Shown here piece by piece: positions 38,718 through 53,500 of a DNA stretch of 64,000 nucleotides. Source of the DNA: Hippasteria phrygiana (taxonomy: Eukaryota; Echinodermata; Asteroidea; Valvatida; Goniasteridae); NCBI GenBank assembly GCA_037893225.1, contig JAZGUH010000279.1, positions 62,001 through 126,000 on the forward strand, written 5' to 3'. The stretch's first letter is position 1. The number at the start of each line of letters is the position of its first letter. The position numbers and the translations under genes are program-made. A model generated the notes under the pieces. That model was not told where the DNA came from. It saw only the letters and a list, made by a program, of their open reading frames with translations, and made no database searches.

Positions 38718-41214
38718 AATTTGACATGCATGGAGGAATAAATAGACGGTAACATGCACACAGATGTTGGCCGGAAAGAAAATAAACATTGCGAGGTTTG
38801 AATTTTCTCCACAAGTTTTAACCCTAAGAAGCCGCCGATAATTGCAACATGTAGCGCCAGATCTAAGCTATACATACATGTCAAAATTACTGTATTTGGT
38901 TGATATTTCATGCAATTATGAATGAGTAAAGCAAGTCCATACCCCAGGGAATTTGACAGGCATGGAGCAATAAATAGACGGTAATATGTACACAGATGTT
39001 GGCCGGAAAGAAAATAAACATTGCGAGTTTCGAATTTTCTCCACAAGTTTTAACTCTGGGAAGCCGCCGATGATTGCAACATGTAGCGCCAGATCTAAGC
39101 TATACATACATGTCAACATTACTGAATTTGGTTGATATTTCATGCAATTATGAATGAGTAAAGCAAGTCCATACCCCAGGGAATTTGACAGGCATGGAGC
39201 AATAAATAGACGGTAATATGTACACAGATGTTGGCCGGAAAGAAAATAAACATTGCGAGGTTCGAATTTTCTCTACAAGTTTTAACTCTGGGAAGCCGCC
39301 GATGATTGCAACATGTAGCGCCAGATCTAAGCTATACATACATGTCAAAATTACTGGATTTGGTTGATATTTCATGCAATTATGAATGAGTAAAGCAAGT
39401 CCATACCCCAGGGAATTTGACATGCATGGAGCAATAAATAGACGGTAATATGTACACAGATGTTGGCCGGAAAGAAAATAAACATTGCGAGGTTTGAATT
39501 TTCTCCACAAGTTTTAACTCTAAGAAGCCGCCGATAATTGCAACATGTAGCGCCAGATCTAAGCTATACATACATGTCAAAATTACTGGATTTGGTTGAT
39601 ATTTCATGCAATTATGAATGAGTAAAGCAAGTCCATACCCCAGGGAATTTGACGTGCGTGGAGCAATAAATAGACGGTAATATGTACACAGATGTTGGCC
39701 GGAAAGAAAATAAACATTGCGAGGTTTGAATTTTCTCTACAAGTTTGAACTCTAAGAAGCCGCCGATGATTGCAACATGTAGCGCCAGATCTAAGCTATA
39801 CATACATGTCAAAATTACTGCATTTGGTTGATATTTCATGCAATTATGAATGAGTAAAGCAAGTCCATACCCCAGGGAATTTGACAGGCATGGAGCAATA
39901 AATAAAAGGTAATATGCACACAGATGGTGGCCGGAAAGAAAATAAACATTGCGAGGTTTGAATTTTCTCCACAAGTGTTAACTCTAAGAAGCCGCCGATG
40001 ATTGCAACATGTAGCGCCAGATCTAAGCTATCCATACATGTCAAAATTACTGAATTTGGTTGATATTTCATGCAATTATGAATGAGTAAAGCAAGTCCAT
40101 ACCCCAGGGAATTTGACATGCATGGAGCAATAAATAGACGGTAACATGCACACAGATGTTGGCCGGAAAGAAAATAAACATTGCGAGGTTTGAATTTTCT
40201 CCACAAGTTTTAACCCTAAGAAGCCGCCGATAATTGCAACATGTAGCGCCAGATCTAAGCTATACATACATGTCAAAATTACTGGATTTGGTTGATATTT
40301 CATGCAATTATGAATGAGTAAAGCAAGTCCATACCCCAGGGAATTTGACAGGCATGGAGCAATAAATAGACGGTAATATGTACACAGATGTTGGCCGGAA
40401 AGAAAATAAACATTGCGAGGTTCGAATTTTCTCTACAAGTTTTAACTCTGGGAAGCCGCCGATGATTGCAACATGTAGCGCCAGATCTAAGCTATACATA
40501 CATGTCAAAATTACTGCATTTGGTTGATATTTCATGCAATTATGAATGAGTAAAGCAAGTCCATACCCCAGGGAATTTGACATGCATGGAGCAATAAATA
40601 GACGGTAATATCTACACAGATGTTGGCCGGAAAGAAAATAAACATTGCGAGGTTTGAATTTTCTCTACAAGTTTGAACTCTAAGAAGCCGCCGATAATTG
40701 CAACATGTAGCGCCAGATCTAAGCTATCCATACATGTCAAAATTACTGAATTTGGTTGATATTTCATGCAATTATGAATGAGTAAAGCAAGTCCATACCC
40801 CAGGGAATTTGACATGCATGGAGCAATAAATAGACGGTAACATGTACACAGATGTTGGCCGGAAAGAAAATAAACATTGCGAGGTTTGAATTTTCTCTAC
40901 AAGTTTTAACTCTGGGAAGCCGCCGATGATTGCAACATGTAGCGCCAGATCTAAGCTATACATACAAGTCAAAATTACTGCATTTGGTTGATATTTCATG
41001 CAATTATGAATGAGTAAAGCAAGTCCATACCCCAGGGAATTTGACAGGCATGGAGCAATAAATAGACGGTAACATGTACACAGATGTTGGCCGGAAAGAA
41101 AATAAACATTGCGAGGTTTGAATTTTCTCCACAAGTTTTAACTCTAAGAAGCCGCCGATAATTGCAACATGTAGCGCCAGATCTAAGCTATACATACATG
41201 TCAACATTACTGAA

Positions 41215-44200
41215 TTTGGTTGATATTTCATGCAATTATGAATGAGTAAAGCAAGTCCATACCCCAGGGAATTTGACATGCATGGAGGAATAAATAGACG
41301 GTAACATGCACACAGATGTTGGCCGGAAAGAAAATAAACATTGCGAGGTTTGAATTTTCTCCACAAGTTTTAACCCTAAGAAGCCGCCGATAATTGCAAC
41401 ATGTAGCGCCAGATCTAAGCTATACATACATGTCAAAATTACTGTATTTGGTTGATATTTCATGCAATTATGAATGAGTAAAGCAAGTCCATACCCCAGG
41501 GAATTTGACAGGCATGGAGCAATAAATAGACGGTAATATGTACACAGATGTTGGCCGGAAAGAAAATAAACATTGCGAGTTTCGAATTTTCTCCACAAGT
41601 TTTAACTCTGGGAAGCCGCCGATGATTGCAACATGTAGCGCCAGATCTAAGCTATACATACATGTCAACATTACTGAATTTGGTTGATATTTCATGCAAT
41701 TATGAATGAGTAAAGCAAGTCCATACCCCAGGGAATTTGACAGGCATGGAGCAATAAATAGACGGTAATATGTACACAGATGTTGGCCGGAAAGAAAATA
41801 AACATTGCGAGGTTCGAATTTTCTCTACAAGTTTTAACTCTGGGAAGCCGCCGATGATTGCAACATGTAGCGCCAGATCTAAGCTATACATACAAGTCAA
41901 AATTACTGCATTTGGTTGATATTTCATGCAATTATGAATGAGTAAAGCAAGTCCATACCCCAGGGAATTTGACATGCATGGAGCAATAAATAGACGGTAA
42001 CATGTACACAGATGTTGGCCGGAAAGAAAATAAACATTGCGAGGTTTGAATTTTCTCTACAAGTTTTAACTCTGGGAAGCCGCCGATGATTGCAACATGT
42101 AGCGCCAGATCTAAGCTATACATACAAGTCAAAATTACTGCATTTGGTTGATATTTCATGCAATTATGAATGAGTAAAGCAAGTCCATACCCCAGGGAAT
42201 TTGACAGGCATGGAGCAATAAATAGACGGTAACATGTACACAGATGTTGGCCGGAAAGAAAATAAACATTGCGAGGTTTGAATTTTCTCTACAAGTTTTA
42301 ACTCTGGGAAGCCGCCGATGATTGCAACATGTAGCGCCAGATCTAAGCTATACATACAAGTCAAAATTACTGCATTTGGTTGATATTTCATGCAATTATG
42401 AATGAGTAAAGCAAGTCCATACCCCAGGGAATTTGACAGGCATGGAGCAATAAATAAAAGGTAATATGCACACAGATGGTGGCCGGAAAGAAAATAAACA
42501 TTGCGAGGTTTGAATTTTCTCCACAAGTGTTAACTCTAAGAAGCCGCCGATAATTGCAACATGTAGCGCCAGATCTAAGCTATCCATACATGTCAAAATA
42601 ACTGTATTTGGTTGATATTTCATGCAATTATGAATGAGTAAAGCAAGTCCATACCCCAGGGAATTTGACACGCATGGAGCAATAAATAGACGGTAATATG
42701 TACACAGATGTTGGCCGGAAAGAAAATAAACATTGCGAGGTTTGAATTTTCTCCACAAGTTTTAACTCTAAGAAGCCGCCGATAATTGCAACATGTAGCG
42801 CCAGATCTAAGCTATACATACATGTCAACATTACTGAATTTGGTTGATGTTTCATGCAATTATGAATGAGTAAAGCAAGTCCATACCCCAGGGAATTTGA
42901 CAGGCATGGAGCAATAAATAGACGGTAATATGTACACAGATGTTGGCCGGAAAGAAAATAAACATTGCGAGGTTCGAATTTTCTCTACAAGTTTTAACTC
43001 TGGGAAGCCGCCGATGATTGCAACATGTAGCGCCAGATCTAAGCTATACATACATGTCAAAATTACTGGATTTGGTTGATATTTCATGCAATTATGAATG
43101 AGTAAAGCAAGTCCATACCCCAGGGAATTTGACACGCATGGAGCAATAAATAGACGGTAATATGTACACAGATGTTGGCCGGAAAGAAAATAAACATTGC
43201 GAGGTTTGAATTTTCTCCACAAGTGTTAACTCTAAGAAGCCGCCGATGATTGCAACATGTAGCGCCAGATCTAAGCTATACATACAAGTCAAAATTACTG
43301 CATTTGGTTGATATTTCATGCAATTATGAATGAGTAAAGCAAGTCCATACCCCAGGGAATTTGACATGCATGGAGCAATAAATAGACGGTAACATGCACA
43401 CAGATGTTGGCCGGAAAGAAAATAAACATTGCGAGGTTTGAATTTTCTCCACAAGTTTTAACCCTAAGAAGCCGCCGATAATTGCAACATGTAGCGCCAG
43501 ATCTAAGCTATACATACAAGTCAAAATTACTGGATTTGGTTGATATTTCATGCAATTTTGAATGAGTAAAGCAAGTCTATACCCCAGGGAATTTGACATG
43601 CATGGAGCAATAAATAGACGGTAACATGCACACATATGTTGGCCGGAAAGAAAATAAACATTGCGAGGTTTGAATTTTCTCCACAAGTTTTAACTCTGAG
43701 AAGCCGCCGATGATTGCAACATGTAGCGCCAGATCTAAGCTATACATACATGTCAAAATTACTGGATTTGGTTGATATTTCATGCAATTATGAATGAGTA
43801 AAGCAAGTCCATACCCCAGGGAATTTGACATGCATGGAGCAATAAATAGACGGTAATATGTACACAGATGTTGGCCGGAAAGAAAATAAACATTGCGAGG
43901 TTTGAATTTTCTCCACAAGTGTTAACTATAAGAAGCCGCCGATGATTGCAACATGTAGCGCCAGATCTAAGCTATACATACATGTCAAAATTACTGAATT
44001 TGGTTGATATTTCATGCAATTATGAATGAGTAAAGCAAGTCCATACCCCATGGAATTTGACATGCATGGAGCAATAAATAGACGGTAATATGTACACAGA
44101 TGTTGGCCGGAAAGGAAATAAACATTGCGAGGTTTGAATTTTCTCCACAAGTGTTAATTCTAAGAAGCCGCCGATAATTGCAACATGTAGCGCCAGATCT

Positions 44201-47200
44201 AAGCTATCCATACATGTCAAAATTACTGTATTTGGTTGATATTTCATGCAATTATGAATGAGTAAAGCAAGTCCATACCCCAGGGAATTTGACATGCATG
44301 GAGGAATAAATAGACGGTAACATGCACACAGATGTTGGCCGGAAAGAAAATAAACATTGCGAGGTTTGAATTTTCTCCACAAGTTTTAACCCTAAGAAGC
44401 CGCCGATAATTGCAACATGTAGCGCCAGATCTAAGCTATACATACATGTCAAAATTACTGTATTTGGTTGATATTTCATGCAATTATGAATGAGTAAAGC
44501 AAGTCCATACCCCAGGGAATTTGACAGGCATGGAGCAATAAATAGACGGTAATATGTACACAGATGTTGGCCGGAAAGAAAATAAACATTGCGAGTTTCG
44601 AATTTTCTCCACAAGTTTTAACTCTGGGAAGCCGCCGATGATTGCAACATGTAGCGCCAGATCTAAGCTATACATACATGTCAACATTACTGAATTTGGT
44701 TGATATTTCATGCAATTATGAATGAGTAAAGCAAGTCCATACCCCAGGGAATTTGACAGGCATGGAGCAATAAATAGACGGTAATATGTACACAGATGTT
44801 GGCCGGAAAGAAAATAAACATTGCGAGGTTCGAATTTTCTCTACAAGTTTTAACTCTGGGAAGCCGCCGATGATTGCAACATGTAGCGCCAGATCTAAGC
44901 TATACATACAAGTCAAAATTACTGCATTTGGTTGATATTTCATGCAATTATGAATGAGTAAAGCAAGTCCATACCCCAGGGAATTTGACATGCATGGAGC
45001 AATAAATAGACGGTAACATGTACACAGATGTTGGCCGGAAAGAAAATAAACATTGCGAGGTTTGAATTTTCTCTACAAGTTTTAACTCTGGGAAGCCGCC
45101 GATGATTGCAACATGTAGCGCCAGATCTAAGCTATACATACAAGTCAAAATTACTGCATTTGGTTGATATTTCATGCAATTATGAATGAGTAAAGCAAGT
45201 CCATACCCCAGGGAATTTGACAGGCATGGAGCAATAAATAGACGGTAACATGTACACAGATGTTGGCCGGAAAGAAAATAAACATTGCGAGGTTTGAATT
45301 TTCTCTACAAGTTTTAACTCTGGGAAGCCGCCGATGATTGCAACATGTAGCGCCAGATCTAAGCTATACATACAAGTCAAAATTACTGCATTTGGTTGAT
45401 ATTTCATGCAATTATGAATGAGTAAAGCAAGTCCATACCCCAGGGAATTTGACATGCATGGAGCAATAAATAAAAGGTAATATGCACACAGATGGTGGCC
45501 GGAAAGAAAATAAACATTGCGAGGTTTGAATTTTCTCCACAAGTGTTAACTCTAAGAAGCCGCCGATAATTGCAACATGTAGCGCCAGATCTAAGCTATC
45601 CATACATGTCAAAATAACTGTATTTGGTTGATATTTCATGCAATTATGAATGAGTAAAGCAAGTCCATACCCCAGGGAATTTGACACGCATGGAGCAATA
45701 AATAGACGGTAATATGTACACAGATGTTGGCCGGAAAGAAAATAAACATTGCGAGGTTTGAATTTTCTCCACAAGTTTTAACTCTAAGAAGCCGCCGATA
45801 ATTGCAACATGTAGCGCCAGATCTAAGCTATACATACATGTCAACATTACTGAATTTGGTTGATGTTTCATGCAATTATGAATGAGTAAAGCAAGTCCAT
45901 ACCCCAGGGAATTTGACAGGCATGGAGCAATAAATAGACGGTAATATGTACACAGATGTTGGCCGGAAAGAAAATAAACATTGCGAGGTTCGAATTTTCT
46001 CTACAAGTTTTAACTCTGGGAAGCCGCCGATGATTGCAACATGTAGCGCCAGATCTAAGCTATACATACATGTCAAAATTACTGGATTTGGTTGATATTT
46101 CATGCAATTATGAATGAGTAAAGCAAGTCCATACCCCAGGGAATTTGACATGCATGGAGCAATAAATAGGCGGTAATATGTACACAGATGTTGGCCGGAA
46201 AGAAAATAAACATTGCGAGGTTTGAATTTTCTCCACAAGTGTTAACTCTAAGAAGCCGCCGATGATTGCAACATGTAGCGCCAGATCTAAGCTATCCATA
46301 CATGTCAAAATTACTGAATTTGGTTGATATTTCATGCAATTATGAATGAGTAAAGCAAGTCCATACCCCAGGGAATTTGACATGCATGGAGCAATAAATA
46401 GACGGTAACATGCACACAGATGTTGGCCGGAAAGAAAATAAACATTGCGAGGTTTGAATTTTCTCCACAAGTTTTAACCCTAAGAAGCCGCCGATAATTG
46501 CAACATGTAGCGCCAGATCTAAGCTATACATACAAGTCAAAATTACTGGATTTGGTTGATATTTCATGCAATTTTGAATGAGTAAAGCAAGTCTATACCC
46601 CAGGGAATTTGACATGCATGGAGCAATAAATAGACGGTAACATGCACACATATGTTGGCCGGAAAGAAAATAAACATTGCGAGGTTTGAATTTTCTCCAC
46701 AAGTTTTAACTCTGAGAAGCCGCCGATGATTGCAACATGTAGCGCCAGATCTAAGCTATACATACATGTCAAAATTACTGGATTTGGTTGATATTTCATG
46801 CAATTATGAATGAGTAAAGCAAGTCCATACCCCAGGGAATTTGACATGCATGGAGCAATAAATAGACGGTAATATGTACACAGATGTTGGCCGGAAAGAA
46901 AATAAACATTGCGAGGTTTGAATTTTCTCCACAAGTGTTAACTATAAGAAGCCGCCGATGATTGCAACATGTAGCGCCAGATCTAAGCTATCCATACATG
47001 TCAAAATTACTGAATTTGGTTGATATTTCATGCAATTATGAATGAGTAAAGCAAGTCCATACCCCATGGAATTTGACATGCATGGAGCAATAAATAGACG
47101 GTAATATGTACACAGATGTTGGCCGGAAAGGAAATAAACATTGCGAGGTTTGAATTTTCTCCACAAGTGTTAATTCTAAGAAGCCGCCGATAATTGCAAC

Positions 47201-47926
47201 ATGTAGCGCCAGATCTAAGCTATCCATACATGTCAAAATTACTGTATTTGGTTGATATTTCATGCAATTATGAATGAGTAAAGCAAGTCCATACCCCAGG
47301 GAATTTGACATGCATGGAGGAATAAATAGACGGTAACATGCACACAGATGTTGGCCGGAAAGAAAATAAACATTGCGAGGTTTGAATTTTCTCCACAAGT
47401 TTTAACCCTAAGAAGCCGCCGATAATTGCAACATGTAGCGCCAGATCTAAGCTATACATACATGTCAAAATTACTGTATTTGGTTGATATTTCATGCAAT
47501 TATGAATGAGTAAAGCAAGTCCATACCCCAGGGAATTTGACAGGCATGGAGCAATAAATAGACGGTAATATGTACACAGATGTTGGCCGGAAAGAAAATA
47601 AACATTGCGAGTTTCGAATTTTCTCCACAAGTTTTAACTCTGGGAAGCCGCCGATGATTGCAACATGTAGCGCCAGATCTAAGCTATACATACATGTCAA
47701 CATTACTGAATTTGGTTGATATTTCATGCAATTATGAATGAGTAAAGCAAGTCCATACCCCAGGGAATTTGACAGGCATGGAGCAATAAATAGACGGTAA
47801 TATGTACACAGATGTTGGCCGGAAAGAAAATAAACATTGCGAGGTTCGAATTTTCTCTACAAGTTTTAACTCTGGGAAGCCGCCGATGATTGCAACATGT
47901 AGCGCCAGATCTAAGCTATACATACA
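41215..47926 (+). repeat. 13-monomer tandem duplication (about 2.2 periods)
   Basis: 41,215-44,910 recurs at 44,231-47,926, offset 3,016 bp (13 monomers). Monomer order agrees throughout. Small differences include IUPAC-type changes at 43,135/46,151 (C/T) and the three-site cluster 43,280-43,301, GACAGGC against GACATGC near 42,437/45,453, and a private AATAGGCGG near 46,169 in copy 2. The ends are set by TGAATTT against TGTATTT (left) and TACAAGTC against TACATGTC (right). Confidence 0.88.
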
Positions 47927-50089
47927 TGTCAAAATTACTGGATTTGGTTGATATTTCATGCAATTATGAATGAGTAAAGCAAGTCCATACCCCAGGGAAT
48001 TTGACATGCATGGAGCAATAAATAGACGGTAATATGTACACAGATGTTGGCCGGAAAGAAAATAAACATTGCGAGGTTTGAATTTTCTCCACAAGTTTTA
48101 ACTCTAAGAAGCCGCCGATAATTGCAACATGTAGCGCCAGATCTAAGCTATACATACATGTCAAAATTACTGGATTTGGTTGATATTTCATGCAATTATG
48201 AATGAGTAAAGCAAGTCCATACCCTAGGGAATTTGACGTGCGTGGAGCAATAAATAGACGGTAATATGTACACAGATGTTGGCCGGAAAGAAAATAAACA
48301 TTGCGAGGTTTGAATTTTCTCTACAAGTTTGAACTCTAAGAAGCCGCCGATGATTGCAACATGTAGCGCCAGATCTAAGCTATACATACATGTCAAAATT
48401 ACTGCATTTGGTTGATATTTCATGCAATTATGAATGAGTAAAGCAAGTCCATACCCCAGGGAATTTGACATGCATGGAGCAATAAATAGACGGTAATATG
48501 TACACAGATGTTGGCCGGAAAGAAAATAAACATTGCGAGGTTTGAATTTTCTCCACAAGTGTTAACTATAAGAAGCCGCCGATGATTGCAACATGTAGCG
48601 CCAGATCTAAGCTATCCATACATGTCAAAATTACTGAATTTGGTTGATATTTCATGCAATTATGAATGAGTAAAGCAAGTCCATACCCCATGGAATTTGA
48701 CATGCATGGAGCAATAAATAGACGGTAATATGTACACAGATGTTGGCCGGAAAGGAAATAAACATTGCGAGGTTTGAATTTTCTCCACAAGTGTTAATTC
48801 TAAGAAGCCGCCGATAATTGCAACATGTAGCGCCAGATCTAAGCTATCCATACATGTCAAAATTACTGTATTTGGTTGATATTTCATGCAATTATGAATG
48901 AGTAAAGCAAGTCCATACCCCAGGGAATTTGACATGCATGGAGGAATAAATAGACGGTAACATGCACACAGATGTTGGCCGGAAAGAAAATAAACATTGC
49001 GAGGTTTGAATTTTCTCCACAAGTTTTAACCCTAAGAAGCCGCCGATAATTGCAACATGTAGCGCCAGATCTAAGCTATACATACATGTCAAAATTACTG
49101 TATTTGGTTGATATTTCATGCAATTATGAATGAGTAAAGCAAGTCCATACCCCAGGGAATTTGACAGGCATGGAGCAATAAATAGACGGTAATATGTACA
49201 CAGATGTTGGCCGGAAAGAAAATAAACATTGCGAGTTTCGAATTTTCTCCACAAGTTTTAACTCTGGGAAGCCGCCGATGATTGCAACATGTAGCGCCAG
49301 ATCTAAGCTATACATACATGTCAACATTACTGAATTTGGTTGATATTTCATGCAATTATGAATGAGTAAAGCAAGTCCATACCCCAGGGAATTTGACAGG
49401 CATGGAGCAATAAATAGACGGTAATATGTACACAGATGTTGGCCGGAAAGAAAATAAACATTGCGAGGTTCGAATTTTCTCTACAAGTTTTAACTCTGGG
49501 AAGCCGCCGATGATTGCAACATGTAGCGCCAGATCTAAGCTATACATACATGTCAAAATTACTGGATTTGGTTGATATTTCATGCAATTATGAATGAGTA
49601 AAGCAAGTCCATACCCCAGGGAATTTGACATGCATGGAGCAATAAATAGACGGTAATATGTACACAGATGTTGGCCGGAAAGAAAATAAACATTGCGAGG
49701 TTTGAATTTTCTCCACAAGTTTTAACTCTAAGAAGCCGCCGATAATTGCAACATGTAGCGCCAGATCTAAGCTATACATACATGTCAAAATTACTGGATT
49801 TGGTTGATATTTCATGCAATTATGAATGAGTAAAGCAAGTCCATACCCTAGGGAATTTGACGTGCGTGGAGCAATAAATAGACGGTAATATGTACACAGA
49901 TGTTGGCCGGAAAGAAAATAAACATTGCGAGGTTTGAATTTTCTCTACAAGTTTGAACTCTAAGAAGCCGCCGATGATTGCAACATGTAGCGCCAGATCT
50001 AAGCTATACATACATGTCAAAATTACTGCATTTGGTTGATATTTCATGCAATTATGAATGAGTAAAGCAAGTCCATACCCCAGGGAATT
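46785..50089 (+). repeat. 7-monomer tandem duplication, near identical
   Basis: 46,785-48,465 recurs at 48,409-50,089, offset 1,624 bp (seven monomers). Both copies have a private CCCTAGGG for CCCCAGGG (creating CCTAGG) at about 48,225 and 49,849, seen nowhere else in the window. I noticed no difference inside the block by eye, which suggests one of the youngest events here. Its left part overlaps the 13-monomer duplication, so it came later on the second copy of that block. Confidence 0.91.
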
Positions 50090-50558
50090 TGACAGGCATG
50101 GAGCAATAAATAAAAGGTAATATGCACACAGATGGTGGCCGGAAAGAAAATAAACATTGCGAGGTTTGAATTTTCTCCACAAGTGTTAACTCTAAGAAGC
50201 CGCCGATGATTGCAACATGTAGCGCCAGATCTAAGCTATCCATACATGTCAAAATTACTGAATTTGGTTGATATTTCATGCAATTATGAATGAGTAAAGC
50301 AAGTCCATACCCCAGGGAATTTGACATGCATGGAGCAATAAATAGACGGTAACATGCACACAGATGTTGGCCGGAAAGAAAATAAACATTGCGAGGTTTG
50401 AATTTTCTCCACAAGTTTTAACCCTAAGAAGCCGCCGATAATTGCAACATGTAGCGCCAGATCTAAGCTATACATACATGTCAAAATTACTGGATTTGGT
50501 TGATATTTCATGCAATTATGAATGAGTAAAGCAAGTCCATACCCCAGGGAATTTGACA
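48926..50558 (+). repeat. 44-monomer-offset copy of 38,718-40,350
   Basis: The monomer order of 38,718-40,350 recurs at 10,208 bp (44 monomers), including the GCGAGTTTCGAA monomer, the GACGTGCGTGG monomer and the AAATAAAAGG / GATGGTGG module. The G insertion at 38,714 is just outside the matching part. The first copy lacks the private CCTAGG. Confidence 0.72.
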
Positions 50559-53500
50559 TGCATGGAGCAATAAATAGACGGTAATATGTACACAGATGTT
50601 GGCCGGAAAGAAAATAAACATTGCGAGGTTCGAATTTTCTCTACAAGTTTTAACTCTGGGAAGCCGCCGATGATTGCAACATGTAGCGCCAGATCTAAGC
50701 TATACATACAAGTCAAAATTACTGCATTTGGTTGATATTTCATGCAATTATGAATGAGTAAAGCAAGTCCATACCCCAGGGAATTTGACAGGCATGGAGC
50801 AATAAATAGACGGTAACATGTACACAGATGTTAGCCGGAAAGAAAATAAACATTGCGAGGTTTGAATTTTCTCTACAAGTTTTAACTCTGGGAAGCCGCC
50901 GATGATTGCAACATGTAGCGCCAGATCTAAGCTATACATACAAGTCAAAATTACTGCATTTGGTTGATATTTCATGCAATTATGAATGAGTAAAGCAAGT
51001 CCATACCCCAGGGAATTTGACAGGCATGGAGCAATAAATAAAAGGTAATATGCACACAGATGGTGGCCGGAAAGAAAATAAACATTGCGAGGTTTGAATT
51101 TTCTCCACAAGTGTTAACTCTAAGAAGCCGCCGATAATTGCAACATGTAGCGCCAGATCTAAGCTATACATACATGTCAAAATTACTGGATTTGGTTGAT
51201 ATTTCATGCAATTATGAATGAGTAAAGCAAGTCCATACCCCAGGGAATTTGACAGGCATGGAGCAATAAATAGACGGTAATATGTACACAGATGTTGGCC
51301 GGAAAGAAAATAAACATTGCGAGGTTCGAATTTTCTCTACAAGTTTTAACTCTGGGAAGCCGCCGATGATTGCAACATGTAGCGCCAGATCTAAGCTATA
51401 CATACATGTCAAAATTACTGGATTTGGTTGATATTTCATGCAATTATGAATGAGTAAAGCAAGTCCATACCCCAGGGAATTTGACATGCATGGAGCAATA
51501 AATAGACGGTAATATGTACACAGATGTTGGCCGGAAAGAAAATAAACATTGCGAGGTTTGAATTTTCTCCACAAGTGTTAACTATAAGAAGCCGCCGATG
51601 ATTGCAACATGTAGCGCCAGATCTAAGCTATACATACATGTCAAAATTACTGAATTTGGTTGATATTTCATGCAATTATGAATGAGTAAAGCAAGTCCAT
51701 ACCCCATGGAATTTGACATGCATGGAGCAATAAATAGACGGTAATATGTACACAGATGTTGGCCGGAAAGGAAATAAACATTGCGAGGTTTGAATTTTCT
51801 CCACAAGTGTTAATTCTAAGAAGCCGCCGATAATTGCAACATGTAGCGCCAGATCTAAGCTATACATACATGTCAACATTACTGGATTTGGTTGATATTT
51901 CATGCAATTTTGAATGAGTAAAGCAAGTCTATACCCCAGGGAATTTGACATGCATGGAGCAATAAATAGACGGTAACATGCACACATATGTTGGCCGGAA
52001 AGAAAATAAACATTGCGAGGTTTGAATTTTCTCCACAAGTTTTAACTCTGAGAAGCCGCCGATGATTGCAACATGTAGCGCCAGATCTAAGCTATACATA
52101 CATGTCAAAATTACTGCATTTGGTTGATATTTCATGCAATTATGAATGAGTAAAGCAAGTCCATACCCCAGGGAATTTGACATGCATGGAGCAATAAATA
52201 GACGGTAACATGCACACAGATGTTGGCCGGAAAGAAAATAAACATTGCGAGGTTTGAATTTTCTCCACAAGTTTTAACCCTAAGAAGCCGCCGATAATTG
52301 CAACATGTAGCGCCAGATCTAAGCTATCCATACAAGTCAAAATTACTGGATTTGGTTGATATTTCATGCAATTTTGAATGAGTAAAGCAAGTCTATACCC
52401 CAGGGAATTTGACATGCATGGAGCAATAAATAGACGGTAACATGCACACATATGTTGGCCGGAAAGAAAATAAACATTGCGAGGTTTGAATTTTCTCCAC
52501 AAGTTTTAACTCTGAGAAGCCGCCGATGATTGCAACATGTAGCGCCAGATCTAAGCTATACATACATGTCAAAATTACTGGATTTGGTTGATATTTCATG
52601 CAATTATGAATGAGTAAAGCAAGTCCATACCCCAGGGAATTTGACATGCATGGAGCAATAAATAGACGGTAATATGTACACAGATGTTGGCCGGAAAGAA
52701 AATAAACATTGCGAGGTTTGAATTTTCTCCACAAGTGTTAACTATAAGAAGCCGCCGATGATTGCAACATGTAGCGCCAGATCTAAGCTATACATACATG
52801 TCAAAATTACTGAATTTGGTTGATATTTCATGCAATTATGAATGAGTAAAGCAAGTCCATACCCCAGGGAATTTGACATGCATGGAGCAATAAATAGACG
52901 GTAACATGCACACAGATGTTGGCCGGAAAGAAAATAAACATTGCGAGGTTTGAATTTTCTCCACAAGTTTTAACCCTAAGAAGCCGCCGATAATTGCAAC
53001 ATGTAGCGCCAGATCTAAGCTATACATACATGTCAAAATTACTGGATTTGGTTGATATTTCATGCAATTATGAATGAGTAAAGCAAGTCCATACCCCAGG
53101 GAATTTGACATGCATGGAGCAATAAATAGACGGTAATATGTACACAGATGTTGGCCGGAAAGAAAATAAACATTGCGAGGTTCGAATTTTCTCTACAAGT
53201 TTTAACTCTGGGAAGCCGCCGATGATTGCAACATGTAGCGCCAGATCTAAGCTATACATACAAGTCAAAATTACTGCATTTGGTTGATATTTCATGCAAT
53301 TATGAATGAGTAAAGCAAGTCCATACCCCAGGGAATTTGACAGGCATGGAGCAATAAATAGACGGTAACATGTACACAGATGTTAGCCGGAAAGAAAATA
53401 AACATTGCGAGGTTTGAATTTTCTCTACAAGTTTTAACTCTGGGAAGCCGCCGATGATTGCAACATGTAGCGCCAGATCTAAGCTATACATACAAGTCAA

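Larger units (their letters stand above)
36648..39026 (+). repeat. 5-monomer tandem duplication carrying the G insertion
   Basis: 36,648-37,865 recurs at 37,809-39,026, offset 1,161 bp: five monomers plus the inserted base. The extra G lies at 37,553-37,556 and 38,714-38,717. A copy-specific change is TTCTCAGAAG for TTCTAAGAAG near 38,593. Together with the 7-monomer step this makes three G-insertion monomers at unequal spacing. Confidence 0.86.
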
